From assembly GCA_009776515.1 (NCBI GenBank), contig WRNP01000057.1, positions 3,050 through 10,278 on the forward strand: a stretch of DNA of 7,229 nt. The letters are read 5' to 3'. How positions within the stretch are numbered: the stretch's first letter is position 1; every line of letters begins with the position of its first letter. A program made the translations under genes and the position numbers. Positions 1 to 5,930 of the stretch are shown here, piece after piece. Under the pieces are notes generated by a model, which did not search any database, was not told the origin of the DNA, and worked only from the letters and a program-made list of their open reading frames with translations. This stretch comes from Dehalococcoidia bacterium (lineage in GTDB: Bacteria > Chloroflexota > Dehalococcoidia > Dehalococcoidales > UBA1222).

Positions 1-610
1 TTCTGCCGTTTAGCACCACGCTCGGTGTTCCGGACAGATTGTAGGCTCCAAATCTGTTGCGGGTTTCCGTCGTGCCCTTGGAATCCGTAGTGTGATACTC
101 CAATATGATGAGTTGCGAGCGAGTATGCTTGGCGGCAATTTTCTCAAGCGCATCCAGCGCATTCGGGCAATATTCTCAGCCGTCATAAGTGAAGACCTCT
201 ACTACCAATGGTCGCGCCACCGATGCCGGCAGTGTCCACGGCGGGCCCTCTGGCGGGTCAATGGGAACGATTATCGCTGGGGCTCGCGTCGTTGTAGACG
301 GCAGGATCGTCGCTGGAAACTGCTCGCTGGTAGCTATGGGAAGATGAGTAGTGGCACTAGAAGATATCGGTGCGGTGGTGCCGGGGGATAATGGGAGGGT
401 GGTGGCCTCAGTGGGCGGTTGCGGGCCGCTCGTCACAAGAGAACTTGGCGTCTCCACAGTAGTCACAGACTCCATGCTCTGAGTAGGCGTTTCCCAAGTC
501 ACGACACTTGTAGCCAGAGAAGTGGTTATCTCTGCCCCCTGGCAACCAGAAACCGCCAGCATGACGACGGCCAGCAATAAAAGTAAAAATCGGCTAAGCG
601 CTCGTTTCAC
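1..610 (-). CDS. Exported thioredoxin-like lipoprotein with in-frame TGA (candidate selenoprotein), 3' end missing
   Basis: Likely a membrane-anchored thiol or selenol oxidoreductase acting outside the cytoplasmic membrane; its partner is unknown. Translation starts at GTG 610-608, with GGAGG six bases upstream. Residues 1-22 form a lipoprotein signal (K2, R3, a run of leucines, lipobox V20-S21-G22-C23). Residues 24 to about 127 are a Thr/Ser/Pro-rich low-complexity tether. A thioredoxin-like domain starts near 130 with strand VVEVFTYDG, followed by TGA (178-176), then EYCPNALDALEKIA. If the TGA is read as selenocysteine, U145 and C148 form a UxxC active site in the place of CxxC. The frame stays open for 58 more codons to the window edge and includes GTPSVVLNG, with T195-P196 as the usual cis-Pro. 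A SECIS-like hairpin follows the TGA. Homology is judged by eye. Alternatives are a nonsense mutation, a sequencing error or a true stop, though the well-kept fold after the TGA argues against a true stop. Confidence 0.78.
137..174 (-). promoter_or_regulatory. SECIS-like stem-loop just downstream of the TGA
   Basis: Numbering bases after the TGA: 2-7 (AAUAUU) pair with 34-39 (AAAAUU) with one A-A mismatch. Bases 13-14 (AA) pair with 29-30 (UU), base 15 is a bulged U, and 16-19 (GCGC) pair with 25-28 (GCGC) around the loop UGGAU (20-24). The apical loop lies 19 nt after the UGA and has G at its second position. From memory, bacterial SECIS models ask for a small loop with a G in its first two bases about 16-37 nt after the UGA. 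In E. coli fdhF a bulged U sits below a 3-bp stem at nearly the same distance. The helix is short and was folded by hand only. Confidence 0.5.
176..178 (-). other. In-frame TGA at the first position of a CxxC-type motif (candidate Sec codon)
   Basis: The codon follows VFTYDG and precedes E-Y-C-P, exactly where a thioredoxin-fold protein carries its first active-site cysteine. TGA is one base from both cysteine codons. None of the six complete genes in the window ends in TGA (trmD, mraZ and ftsZ end in TAG; rsmH, ftsA and the Fe-S subunit gene end in TAA), and none contains an internal TGA. General reassignment of UGA is therefore not indicated, and a local recoding event fits better. Confidence 0.68.
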
Positions 611-686
611 TGTTCCTCCCCACTCCTCCCAAGACTAACTCGCCCCGACACCAAGGGGGTCAGAACAATCATGGGGCATTTTTGTC

Positions 687-715
687 ATTATAAAACAGCC
701 TAGCCAATCAGTCCA
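687..715 (-). promoter_or_regulatory. Promoter of the thioredoxin-like lipoprotein gene
   Basis: On the minus strand, TGGACT (715-710, four of six matches to TTGACA) is followed after 17 bases by a perfect TATAAT (692-687). Transcription would start near 680, giving a leader of about 70 bases before the GTG at 610. This suggests the lipoprotein gene can be transcribed independently of trmD upstream. Confidence 0.55.
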
Positions 716-721
716 GTCTGG

Positions 722-744
722 GGAGATATTAATCACCGATCTCC
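722..744. repeat. Short inverted repeat between trmD and the lipoprotein gene
   Basis: GGAGAT (722-727) and ATCTCC (739-744) form a 6-bp stem around an 11-base loop, 21 bases beyond the trmD stop. No T-run follows on the minus strand, so it is not a standard intrinsic terminator. It could be a weak or factor-dependent stop for trmD, an operator, or chance. Confidence 0.3.
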
Positions 745-764
745 TGTCTAAAGCCAAACCAGGG

Positions 765-1532
765 CTACGGCGATAACTGCCCCCCCCCAGTCAGCATCTC
801 GGCCTCAAGGATGCTTATCAAACGCCTGTCACTCGGCGAGAGCGGAGCCCCATTAAGAAGATCCGGGCGGCGCACGAGCGTACGCCTTATGGATTCCTGG
901 TGCCGCCATTTCGCTATCTCTACATGGTGCCCGGAAAGCAACACTTCCGGCACCCTAAGCCCGCGGAATTCCGACGGACGAGTATAGTGCGGGTATTCCA
1001 GGAGCCCTGCCGTATGCGATTCCTCGCAGGTGGATTCGATCGAGCCCAATACGCCAGGGATGAGCCGCATCACACTGTCGGCCACCACCAGCGCAGGGAG
1101 TTCGCCCCCAGAGAGCACGTAGTCGCCAAGACTTATCTCCTCGGTCGCCAGATGTGTCCTAACCCGTTCGTCCACCCCCTCGTAATGACCGCAGATGAAA
1201 AGCAGACGATCGTAGCCCGCGAGGCGACAGGCCGCTGCCTGCGAAAATGGCCGACCCTGGGGGGTCATCAAGACCACAGCGTACCGTTCGGCCTCGTTAT
1301 GCCCCACAAGAGCTGCCTCCACTGCCTCAAAGATAGGTTCCGGCTTGAGCACCATGCCCGCTCCACCGCCATATGGATAGTCATCGGTGATGTGGTGTTT
1401 ATCATGGGTATAATCTCGAATATTGTGAACGTCAAAGCTCACTAGCCCCTTATCGCAAGCTCGCTGGAAGATGGCATTCGTCAGAGGCGAATCGAAGAAG
1501 CCGGGAAATAGGGTGAAAAACTCTATGTGCAT
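765..1532 (-). CDS. trmD: tRNA (guanine-37-N1)-methyltransferase TrmD
   Basis: Cytoplasmic enzyme that transfers methyl from S-adenosylmethionine to N1 of G37 in tRNAs with G36, preventing +1 frameshifting. The 255 residues match the family length of about 240-260. Visible features are the N-terminal MHIEFFTLFP, HNIRDYTHDKHHITDD (36-51), YPYGGGAGM (53-60), ICGHYEGVDER (113-123), the knot motif SLGDYVLSGGELPALV (134-149), RLIPGVLG (156-163, with R156 matching catalytic Arg154 of H. influenzae TrmD), and PHYTRP (181-186) followed by VPEVLLSGHH. The position of catalytic Asp169 appears to hold Glu (E171 in CEES). I chose ATG 1532 because the family begins there; an in-frame TTG at 1544 is possible but lacks a good ribosome binding site. 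Near the 3' end a run of nine G encodes GGG. The gene is not next to rpsP, rimM or rplS in this window. Confidence 0.96.
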   Translation of the reverse strand: MHIEFFTLFPGFFDSPLTNAIFQRACDKGLVSFDVHNIRDYTHDKHHITDDYPYGGGAGMVLKPEPIFEAVEAALVGHNEAERYAVVLMTPQGRPFSQAAACRLAGYDRLLFICGHYEGVDERVRTHLATEEISLGDYVLSGGELPALVVADSVMRLIPGVLGSIESTCEESHTAGLLEYPHYTRPSEFRGLRVPEVLLSGHHVEIAKWRHQESIRRTLVRRPDLLNGAPLSPSDRRLISILEAEMLTGGGQLSP

Positions 1533-1856
1533 GAGCCAATCCAACCGATATCTGCAGCCCTGCTCTCCTGTGCCTCATCGACTCCGAGCACCCTGCAGGC
1601 AGTAGGCCAAGGCCGCGCCTGTCGTACGCTACCCCCGCTTTCCGCCGCCCTGTCTTCTCGAAAGATTACAACAAAACCCTGCATGATTATACATTTTATC
1701 ATCCCGGGTCTATTTTTGCCCTGGGTTAGCAGTCAACAGAGCCCAAGCAACTAGACCAAATGTTCCAATAACTTGCTCATTTCTACTTATTGTAATGTCA
1801 TTTTGTAAAGCAAGCAGCACTTTTCCTGTCTATTAAAATTTTTCTTGTAAAACCTA
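1533..1856. other. Divergent intergenic region between trmD and mraZ
   Basis: About 320 bases with no convincing gene. The half next to trmD is GC-rich and would form the long trmD leader. The half next to mraZ is AT-rich, especially 1830-1856, where A and T runs just upstream of the mraZ -35 box could act as an UP element. Near 1703-1726, CCCGGG and CCCTGGG can pair around a 10-base T-rich loop with one bulge. CTTGCT and AGCAAG form a wider inverted repeat near 1773-1814. I see no RNA gene. Confidence 0.6.
1686..1701 (-). promoter_or_regulatory. Possible -10 elements of the trmD promoter
   Basis: Reading the minus strand, TGATAAAAT (1701-1693) is an extended -10 box, and a perfect TATAAT (1691-1686) follows at once. 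Neither has a good -35 box at 16-18 bases. A start here would leave a leader of roughly 145-155 bases before trmD, so the assignment is weak. Confidence 0.35.
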
Positions 1857-1887
1857 TTGACAATGCGGGGTCGTTGTAGGGTAGAAT
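1857..1887 (+). promoter_or_regulatory. Promoter of mraZ-rsmH
   Basis: A perfect TTGACA (1857-1862) lies 19 bases before TAGAAT (1882-1887). The spacer is slightly long, but both boxes are near consensus and an A/T-rich stretch lies directly upstream. The last base of the -10 box is the first base of the MraZ repeat array, so bound MraZ should exclude RNA polymerase. The same TTG would be a possible but implausible start codon for a longer mraZ. Confidence 0.7.
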
Positions 1888-1911
1888 GGGAAATCGTGGG
1901 AGAAAGTGGGA
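1887..1911 (+). promoter_or_regulatory. MraZ operator: three TGGGA repeats at 10-bp period
   Basis: TGGGA occurs exactly at 1887-1891, 1897-1901 and 1907-1911, each separated by five bases. A degenerate fourth unit (TAGGG) lies one period upstream at 1877. MraZ is known to bind short TGGG-type direct repeats in front of its own gene with about this spacing. The array lies between the -10 box and the mraZ start, implying autorepression of mraZ and rsmH, and of ftsAZ if there is read-through. Confidence 0.85.
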
Positions 1912-1928
1912 AATCATTGAAGAGGCCA

Positions 1929-2354
1929 ATGTTTTTTGGCGAATTTGAATATCGCCTAGATGAGAAGGGCCGCTTGCCTCTGCCGCCACGCTTCCGTCCA
2001 GATTTCCGCGAGGGACTGGTCGTAGCTCCTGGCATTGAGAAGTGCCTTACCATCTACACCAACTCCGAATGGAAAAAACTGGCCGACGGCATCACCAGCA
2101 GCGGTCTACCCGCCAGCAAGTTACGCACTATCAACCGCGCCCTCTTCGCCACCGCTTTCATGCTAGTGCCGGATGCCCAGGGACGCATTGGCTTGCCCGC
2201 AAGCCTCCGAAGCTACGCCGGCATCTGGGATGATGTGGTGGTTGCCGGAGCCAACAATTGCCTTGAGTTGTGGGACAAAAGTGCCTGGGAAACCGAAAAG
2301 CAAGCAAGCCAAGAACAGGCTTGGCAAATTATTGAAGGGCTTGAAAGGCGCTAG
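1929..2354 (+). CDS. mraZ: Transcriptional regulator MraZ
   Basis: DNA-binding regulator that opens division clusters and represses its own operon. The 141 residues match the family. It has two SpoVT/AbrB-like halves, each with the D-x-x-x-R signature: D11-E-K-G-R15 followed by LPLPPRFR, and D82-A-Q-G-R86 followed by IGLPASLR. The N-terminus MFFGEFEYRLDEKGR is the classic MraZ start, so I take ATG 1929, with AAGAGG about four bases upstream. A TTG start at 1857 would translate the promoter and operator and add 24 unrelated residues. The stop is one base before the rsmH start codon, so the two are probably translationally coupled. Its operator is directly upstream. Confidence 0.95.
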   Translation: MFFGEFEYRLDEKGRLPLPPRFRPDFREGLVVAPGIEKCLTIYTNSEWKKLADGITSSGLPASKLRTINRALFATAFMLVPDAQGRIGLPASLRSYAGIWDDVVVAGANNCLELWDKSAWETEKQASQEQAWQIIEGLERR

Positions 2355-2355
2355 C

Positions 2356-3348
2356 ATGACGCTCTTGACAGTTCATATCCCCGTCATGCTGAAAGAAGCG
2401 GTCGAGGGGCTCGCCGTGACCGCCGGGGGTCGCTACGTGGACTGCACGCTGGGAGCCGCAGGGCACGCCAGCATCATCATGGCCCACAGCCAGCCCGGGG
2501 GACAACTGCTAGGCATTGATGCCGACCCGGCTGCGCTCAGCGTAGCTCACGATAACCTTGCGGCTTTCGGGCACGCCGTGCTCATCGCCAACGACAATTT
2601 CGGCAACCTGGAAGCTATTTGCCACGCTCACGAATTCACTCCGGTAAACGGTATCCTATTCGACCTGGGGGTCTCTTCGCTCCAAATCGGCCCGAGCGGG
2701 CGCGGCTTTAGTTTCCAACATGATGCGCCCCTGGATATGCGCTTTAACCCCCGCCAGGAGCGCTCCGCAGCCGATATCGTCAACACCTGCCCCGAGAGCG
2801 AACTTGCTCGCCTAATTTATACATATGGCGAGGAAGAACGTAGCCGCCAGATTGCCCGCGCCATCGTGGGTGCCAGACCGCTGACCTCAACGATCGAGTT
2901 GGCCAGCGTGATTGAAAGGGTATCGCCGGGCTACCACCGCCTACATCCCGCGACCCGCACTTTCCAGGCTCTGCGCATCGCTACCAACGAAGAGTTGACC
3001 CGTCTGTCCTCCGCTCTGGAGCAGGCCGTAAGCCTGTTGGGGCACGGCGGGCGGCTTGTGGTCATCAGCTACCACTCATTGGAAGACCGCATCGTCAAGG
3101 GCTTCCTCCGACATGAATCAGCCAGATGTGTCTGCCCGCCAGGACTGCCGCAGTGCGTATGTCGGCACACCCCGCGCCTGCGGCTCATTTCGAAAAGCGC
3201 CCTGACTCCCAGCCAGGCGGAAACGAGCACCAACCCGCGCTCCCGGAGCGCCAAGATGCGCATCGCAGAACGGATTATTTCCCAGGAAGCGGGCAAGCGC
3301 CGCACGGCTTCCCGCTCAAACAAGATATTAAGAGCATCGAAAAACTAA
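2356..3348 (+). CDS. rsmH: 16S rRNA (cytosine-1402-N4)-methyltransferase RsmH (MraW)
   Basis: Uses S-adenosylmethionine to methylate N4 of C1402 in the 16S rRNA decoding centre. At 330 residues it is slightly longer than usual (about 310). Motifs in order: HIPVMLKEAVEGL (7-19), the SAM-binding loop DCTLGAAGH (29-37; AA where GG or RG is more usual), GIDADPAAL (53-61), FDLGVSSLQ (102-110), RGFSFQHDAPLDMR (116-129), HPATRTFQALRI (198-208), GGRLVVISYHSLEDRIVK (231-248), a CxC...CxC patch (C258, C260, C267, C269) also seen in other RsmH proteins, and RSRSAKMRIAER near the end. Start ATG 2356 lies one base after the mraZ stop. A longer in-frame form from 2173 would overlap mraZ and is not credible. 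Confidence 0.95.
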   Translation: MTLLTVHIPVMLKEAVEGLAVTAGGRYVDCTLGAAGHASIIMAHSQPGGQLLGIDADPAALSVAHDNLAAFGHAVLIANDNFGNLEAICHAHEFTPVNGILFDLGVSSLQIGPSGRGFSFQHDAPLDMRFNPRQERSAADIVNTCPESELARLIYTYGEEERSRQIARAIVGARPLTSTIELASVIERVSPGYHRLHPATRTFQALRIATNEELTRLSSALEQAVSLLGHGGRLVVISYHSLEDRIVKGFLRHESARCVCPPGLPQCVCRHTPRLRLISKSALTPSQAETSTNPRSRSAKMRIAERIISQEAGKRRTASRSNKILRASKN

Positions 3349-3400
3349 CAGATATTGTGATTATACAGCTTCAATACACAAAGGATTCGCGATCTTCATC

Positions 3401-3438
3401 AAAACCTGAAGTAGCGGTTTTATAATCCCAAGGATTAT
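3401..3438 (+). promoter_or_regulatory. ftsA-ftsZ promoter region with two back-to-back inverted repeats
   Basis: In the 120-base gap between rsmH and ftsA, a perfect TATAAT (3421-3426) could be a -10 box; no good -35 is visible (TCAAAA at 16 bases is the best). AAAACC (3401-3406) pairs with GGTTTT (3416-3421) around 9 bases. Immediately after, ATAATCC (3422-3428) pairs with GGATTAT (3432-3438) around CAA. The second palindrome overlaps the -10 box and could be an operator or a transcript-end hairpin. The first could be a weak terminator of mraZ-rsmH. Confidence 0.5.
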
Positions 3439-3468
3439 GTGGAGAGTAAATAATAATCAGGAGGAGTC

Positions 3469-4698
3469 ATGGGTAAAAAGCAACTGTTAACCGCAATTGA
3501 TGTGGGAACCACCAAGATTTGCACCATCATTGCCGAGCGGGGAGACAATGACAGTGCACGGGTGGTAGGGGTAGGTATCACCCCTTCCTACGGTATGCAC
3601 AAAGGCCTGGTGGTCAACATCAACGACGCCAAGGAGTCCATCAGGGAATCGGTCCACAAAGCCGAGCAGGCCTGCAATATTAAGGTGGAGTCAGCCTACA
3701 TCGGCGTGACAGGGCGGCACGTGAACTCCACCAATAACCGAGGCGTGGTAGCCATAACCCGCAATGACCGCTTGGTACGCCCGGATGATCTCCGGCGCGT
3801 GATGAGCACCGCCCAAGCTGTTAAGATGCCATCCGATCGAAAATTGCTACACGTAATTCCCCGCACCTATGCCGTGGACGGCCAGCCAGGGGTGAAAAAC
3901 CCCGTCGGTATGCACGGCTTCCGTCTAGATGTGGAAACCCACATCATCACCGCCGCCTCCAACTCCATCCAAAACTTGGTAAAGTGTGTGCGCGGCGTAG
4001 GCATCGACATTGACGACATGGTGCTGGAACCCCTAGCCTCTTCTGAGGCCGTCCTCACCGAAGACGAGCGCCAGGTGGGAGTGGTCATCGCCGATATCGG
4101 CGGCGGCACTACTGACATCTGCGTTTTCAAGGAGGGCAGCATCTATCACACCGCCATCCTGCCCGTAGCCGGTTATCAGCTCACCCGCGACGTGGCCATA
4201 GGGCTGGGGTTGCCGTTTGAGGTAGCCGAGGAGATGAAGAAGCGCTACGGCACGGTCATGCCAGTCTACGAAAGCAACTTAAGCCAAGGCAGCCCCGTCT
4301 CCGAGGACGGACACGGCGTCTCTTACCAAGACCTTAGCGACATCCTGCGGGCTCGTGTTGAAGAGATACTACGCCTGGTCCTCCTTGAGCTTCCCGGCTC
4401 GGACTACGAGTCGGTCATTCCGGCAGGCCTAGTGCTCACCGGAGGATCCTCCAACATCTCGGGCATTGAGACCCTGGGTTGCGACATTCTAAAGCTCCCT
4501 GTGCGCGTGGGCTGTCCGTTACACATCACCGGCATCACCGATGCCCTGCGCGATCCAGCCTATGCCACCAGCGTGGGCTTGTTGCTCTGGGGGGCTCGCA
4601 ACGGAGCGCGCCGCACCACGGAATGGACCAGCAGCGGCTTCTCCAGCCGCCTGAAGAACCTGGCTGGTCGACTGGCTGGCTTTTTTAGAGCCGGCTAA
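3469..4698 (+). CDS. ftsA: Cell division protein FtsA
   Basis: Actin-like ATPase that tethers FtsZ filaments to the inner face of the membrane and recruits the division machinery. The 409 residues match the family. The phosphate-1 loop is AIDVGTTKICTII (9-21), and the 1C (SHS2) domain covers about 85-165 after YIGVTGRHV (78-85). The phosphate-2 loop is IADIGGGTTDICVF (207-220), the adenosine motif is GLVLTGGSSNISGI (320-333), and the C-terminal amphipathic membrane helix is FSSRLKNLAGRLAGFFRAG (391-409), with basic and hydrophobic faces. ATG 3469 has an excellent AGGAGG five bases upstream. ftsZ follows after 41 bases, in the usual order. No ftsQ, mur or ftsW gene precedes it. Confidence 0.97.
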   Translation: MGKKQLLTAIDVGTTKICTIIAERGDNDSARVVGVGITPSYGMHKGLVVNINDAKESIRESVHKAEQACNIKVESAYIGVTGRHVNSTNNRGVVAITRNDRLVRPDDLRRVMSTAQAVKMPSDRKLLHVIPRTYAVDGQPGVKNPVGMHGFRLDVETHIITAASNSIQNLVKCVRGVGIDIDDMVLEPLASSEAVLTEDERQVGVVIADIGGGTTDICVFKEGSIYHTAILPVAGYQLTRDVAIGLGLPFEVAEEMKKRYGTVMPVYESNLSQGSPVSEDGHGVSYQDLSDILRARVEEILRLVLLELPGSDYESVIPAGLVLTGGSSNISGIETLGCDILKLPVRVGCPLHITGITDALRDPAYATSVGLLLWGARNGARRTTEWTSSGFSSRLKNLAGRLAGFFRAG

Positions 4699-4739
4699 TA
4701 AAAAATTTCAATACACACGTAGAGGAGATAAATAGAAAA

Positions 4740-5873
4740 ATGGCTAAGACAAGCTTTGTCCCTAATCCGGCCAGAATTAAGGTCTTCGGTTGCGGCGGAG
4801 GCGGTAGCAACGCCATCACCCGCATGGTACGCGAAGAGATACAAGGGGTAGAATTTATCGCAGTTAATACCGATGCCCAAGCGCTCGCTATCACCGAGGC
4901 CCCGGTAAGGCTCCAGATCGGCGAGAAGATAACCCGCGGCCTAGGCGCCGGCGGCGATCATAACATGGGCCAGAAAGCCGCCGAGGAAAGCCGCGATGAT
5001 ATCAAAGAGCTTATGAGCGGAGCAGATATGGTATTCGTCACCGCCGGCATGGGCGGCGGAACCGGCACCGGCTCGGCACCAATTGTTGCCCAAATCGCCA
5101 AGGAGTCCGGAGCACTCACCATCGCCGTAGTCACCAAGCCTTTCACTTTTGAGGGCACCCACCGCACCAAGGTCGCCACAGAGGGCATCAACCGCCTTCT
5201 GGGCAAGGTGGATACCCTGATTATCATCCCAAACGATCGGTTGCTTGACCTCTGCGACAACAAGACCGGGGTGGACAACGCCTTTAAAATGGCCGACGAT
5301 GTACTGCGCCACGGCGTACAGGCCATCTCCGAGGTCATCACCGTACCCGGCATGATCAATCTGGACTACGCCGACGTCAAGGCTGTTATGAAAGATGCCG
5401 GCCCGGCCTGGATGTCCATCGGACGCGGTACCGGCAAGAATCGCGCCACTGATGCTGCGCGTGCCGCCTTGGCCAGTCCTCTATTAGACGTAACCGTAGA
5501 GGGTGCCAAGGGTGTACTCTTTAATGTTGTCGGCGGTCCTGACCTCACCCTTTTTGAAGTCAACGAGGCTGCCGAAGTCATTAAGCAAGCGGTAGACCCA
5601 GACGCCAACATCATCTTCGGGGTGGCCTCCGAGAACTCCATGGGCTCTGATGTCCGCATCACCCTCATCGCCACCGGCTTCGTCACCAACACTGGGTTGG
5701 ACACCAAGGAAGATGACGAGATAACCCGGCAACTCAAGACCATCAAGACCGAGGACGAGCTCGACCTGCCATCGTTCCTGCGCCGCGCCCGACCAATGTT
5801 CAGCCGTCAGGCTCTTCCGCCCAAGATGGACAGCAAGATTATGCGCCCCCCATCGCGGACCTTTAATCCATAG
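4740..5873 (+). CDS. ftsZ: Cell division protein FtsZ
   Basis: Tubulin-like GTPase that polymerises into the cytokinetic ring. The 377 residues carry the G-box GCGGGGSN (17-24; C18 where V is usual), the tubulin signature GGGTGTG (105-111), NDRLLDLC (165-172), the T7 loop NLDYADVKAVM (207-217) that completes the GTPase site of the next subunit, and SIGRGTG (226-232). The globular domain ends near 314. A short linker of about 25 residues leads to LDLPSFLRR (341-349), the conserved peptide that binds FtsA. This peptide normally ends the protein or nearly so, but here a basic, proline-containing 28-residue tail follows. AGAGGAGAT lies about 11 bases before ATG 4740. The gene ends 16 bases before a strong terminator. 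Confidence 0.98.
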   Translation: MAKTSFVPNPARIKVFGCGGGGSNAITRMVREEIQGVEFIAVNTDAQALAITEAPVRLQIGEKITRGLGAGGDHNMGQKAAEESRDDIKELMSGADMVFVTAGMGGGTGTGSAPIVAQIAKESGALTIAVVTKPFTFEGTHRTKVATEGINRLLGKVDTLIIIPNDRLLDLCDNKTGVDNAFKMADDVLRHGVQAISEVITVPGMINLDYADVKAVMKDAGPAWMSIGRGTGKNRATDAARAALASPLLDVTVEGAKGVLFNVVGGPDLTLFEVNEAAEVIKQAVDPDANIIFGVASENSMGSDVRITLIATGFVTNTGLDTKEDDEITRQLKTIKTEDELDLPSFLRRARPMFSRQALPPKMDSKIMRPPSRTFNP

Positions 5874-5889
5874 TCCCCGACTCCTCCAT

Positions 5890-5930
5890 ATATGAAAAAC
5901 TCCTCGGCTGCGCCGAGGAGTTTTTCATAT
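5890..5930. terminator. Strong bidirectional intrinsic terminator after ftsZ
   Basis: A perfect 19-bp stem (5890-5908 with 5912-5930) closes on a TGC loop. The core CTCCTCGGC/GCCGAGGAG is GC-rich, with five A before it and five T after it, so it can end transcription in either direction. It separates the division cluster from the hydroxylase operon. Confidence 0.93.

Noticed and set aside
176..610. The lipoprotein as a complete 144-residue protein ending at the TGA
   Set aside because: It would be only a signal, a tether and one beta strand, while the thioredoxin-fold sequence continues in the same frame directly after the TGA.
900..1445. 181-codon plus-strand open frame opposite trmD
   Set aside because: It is fully antisense to a clear TrmD; its protein has no recognisable motif and is rich in residues expected from shadow translation.
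1527..1754. 75-codon open frame in the trmD-mraZ gap
   Set aside because: It overlaps the trmD start and the probable trmD promoter, has no ribosome binding site, and shows no domain.
1857..1928. N-terminal extension of MraZ from a TTG start
   Set aside because: The stretch is the TTGACA promoter and the TGGGA operator; the family begins at MFFGEF.
3126..3425. A small FtsL-like gene between rsmH and ftsA
   Set aside because: The open frame mostly overlaps rsmH in another frame, has no transmembrane or leucine-zipper pattern, and lacks a binding site for ribosomes.
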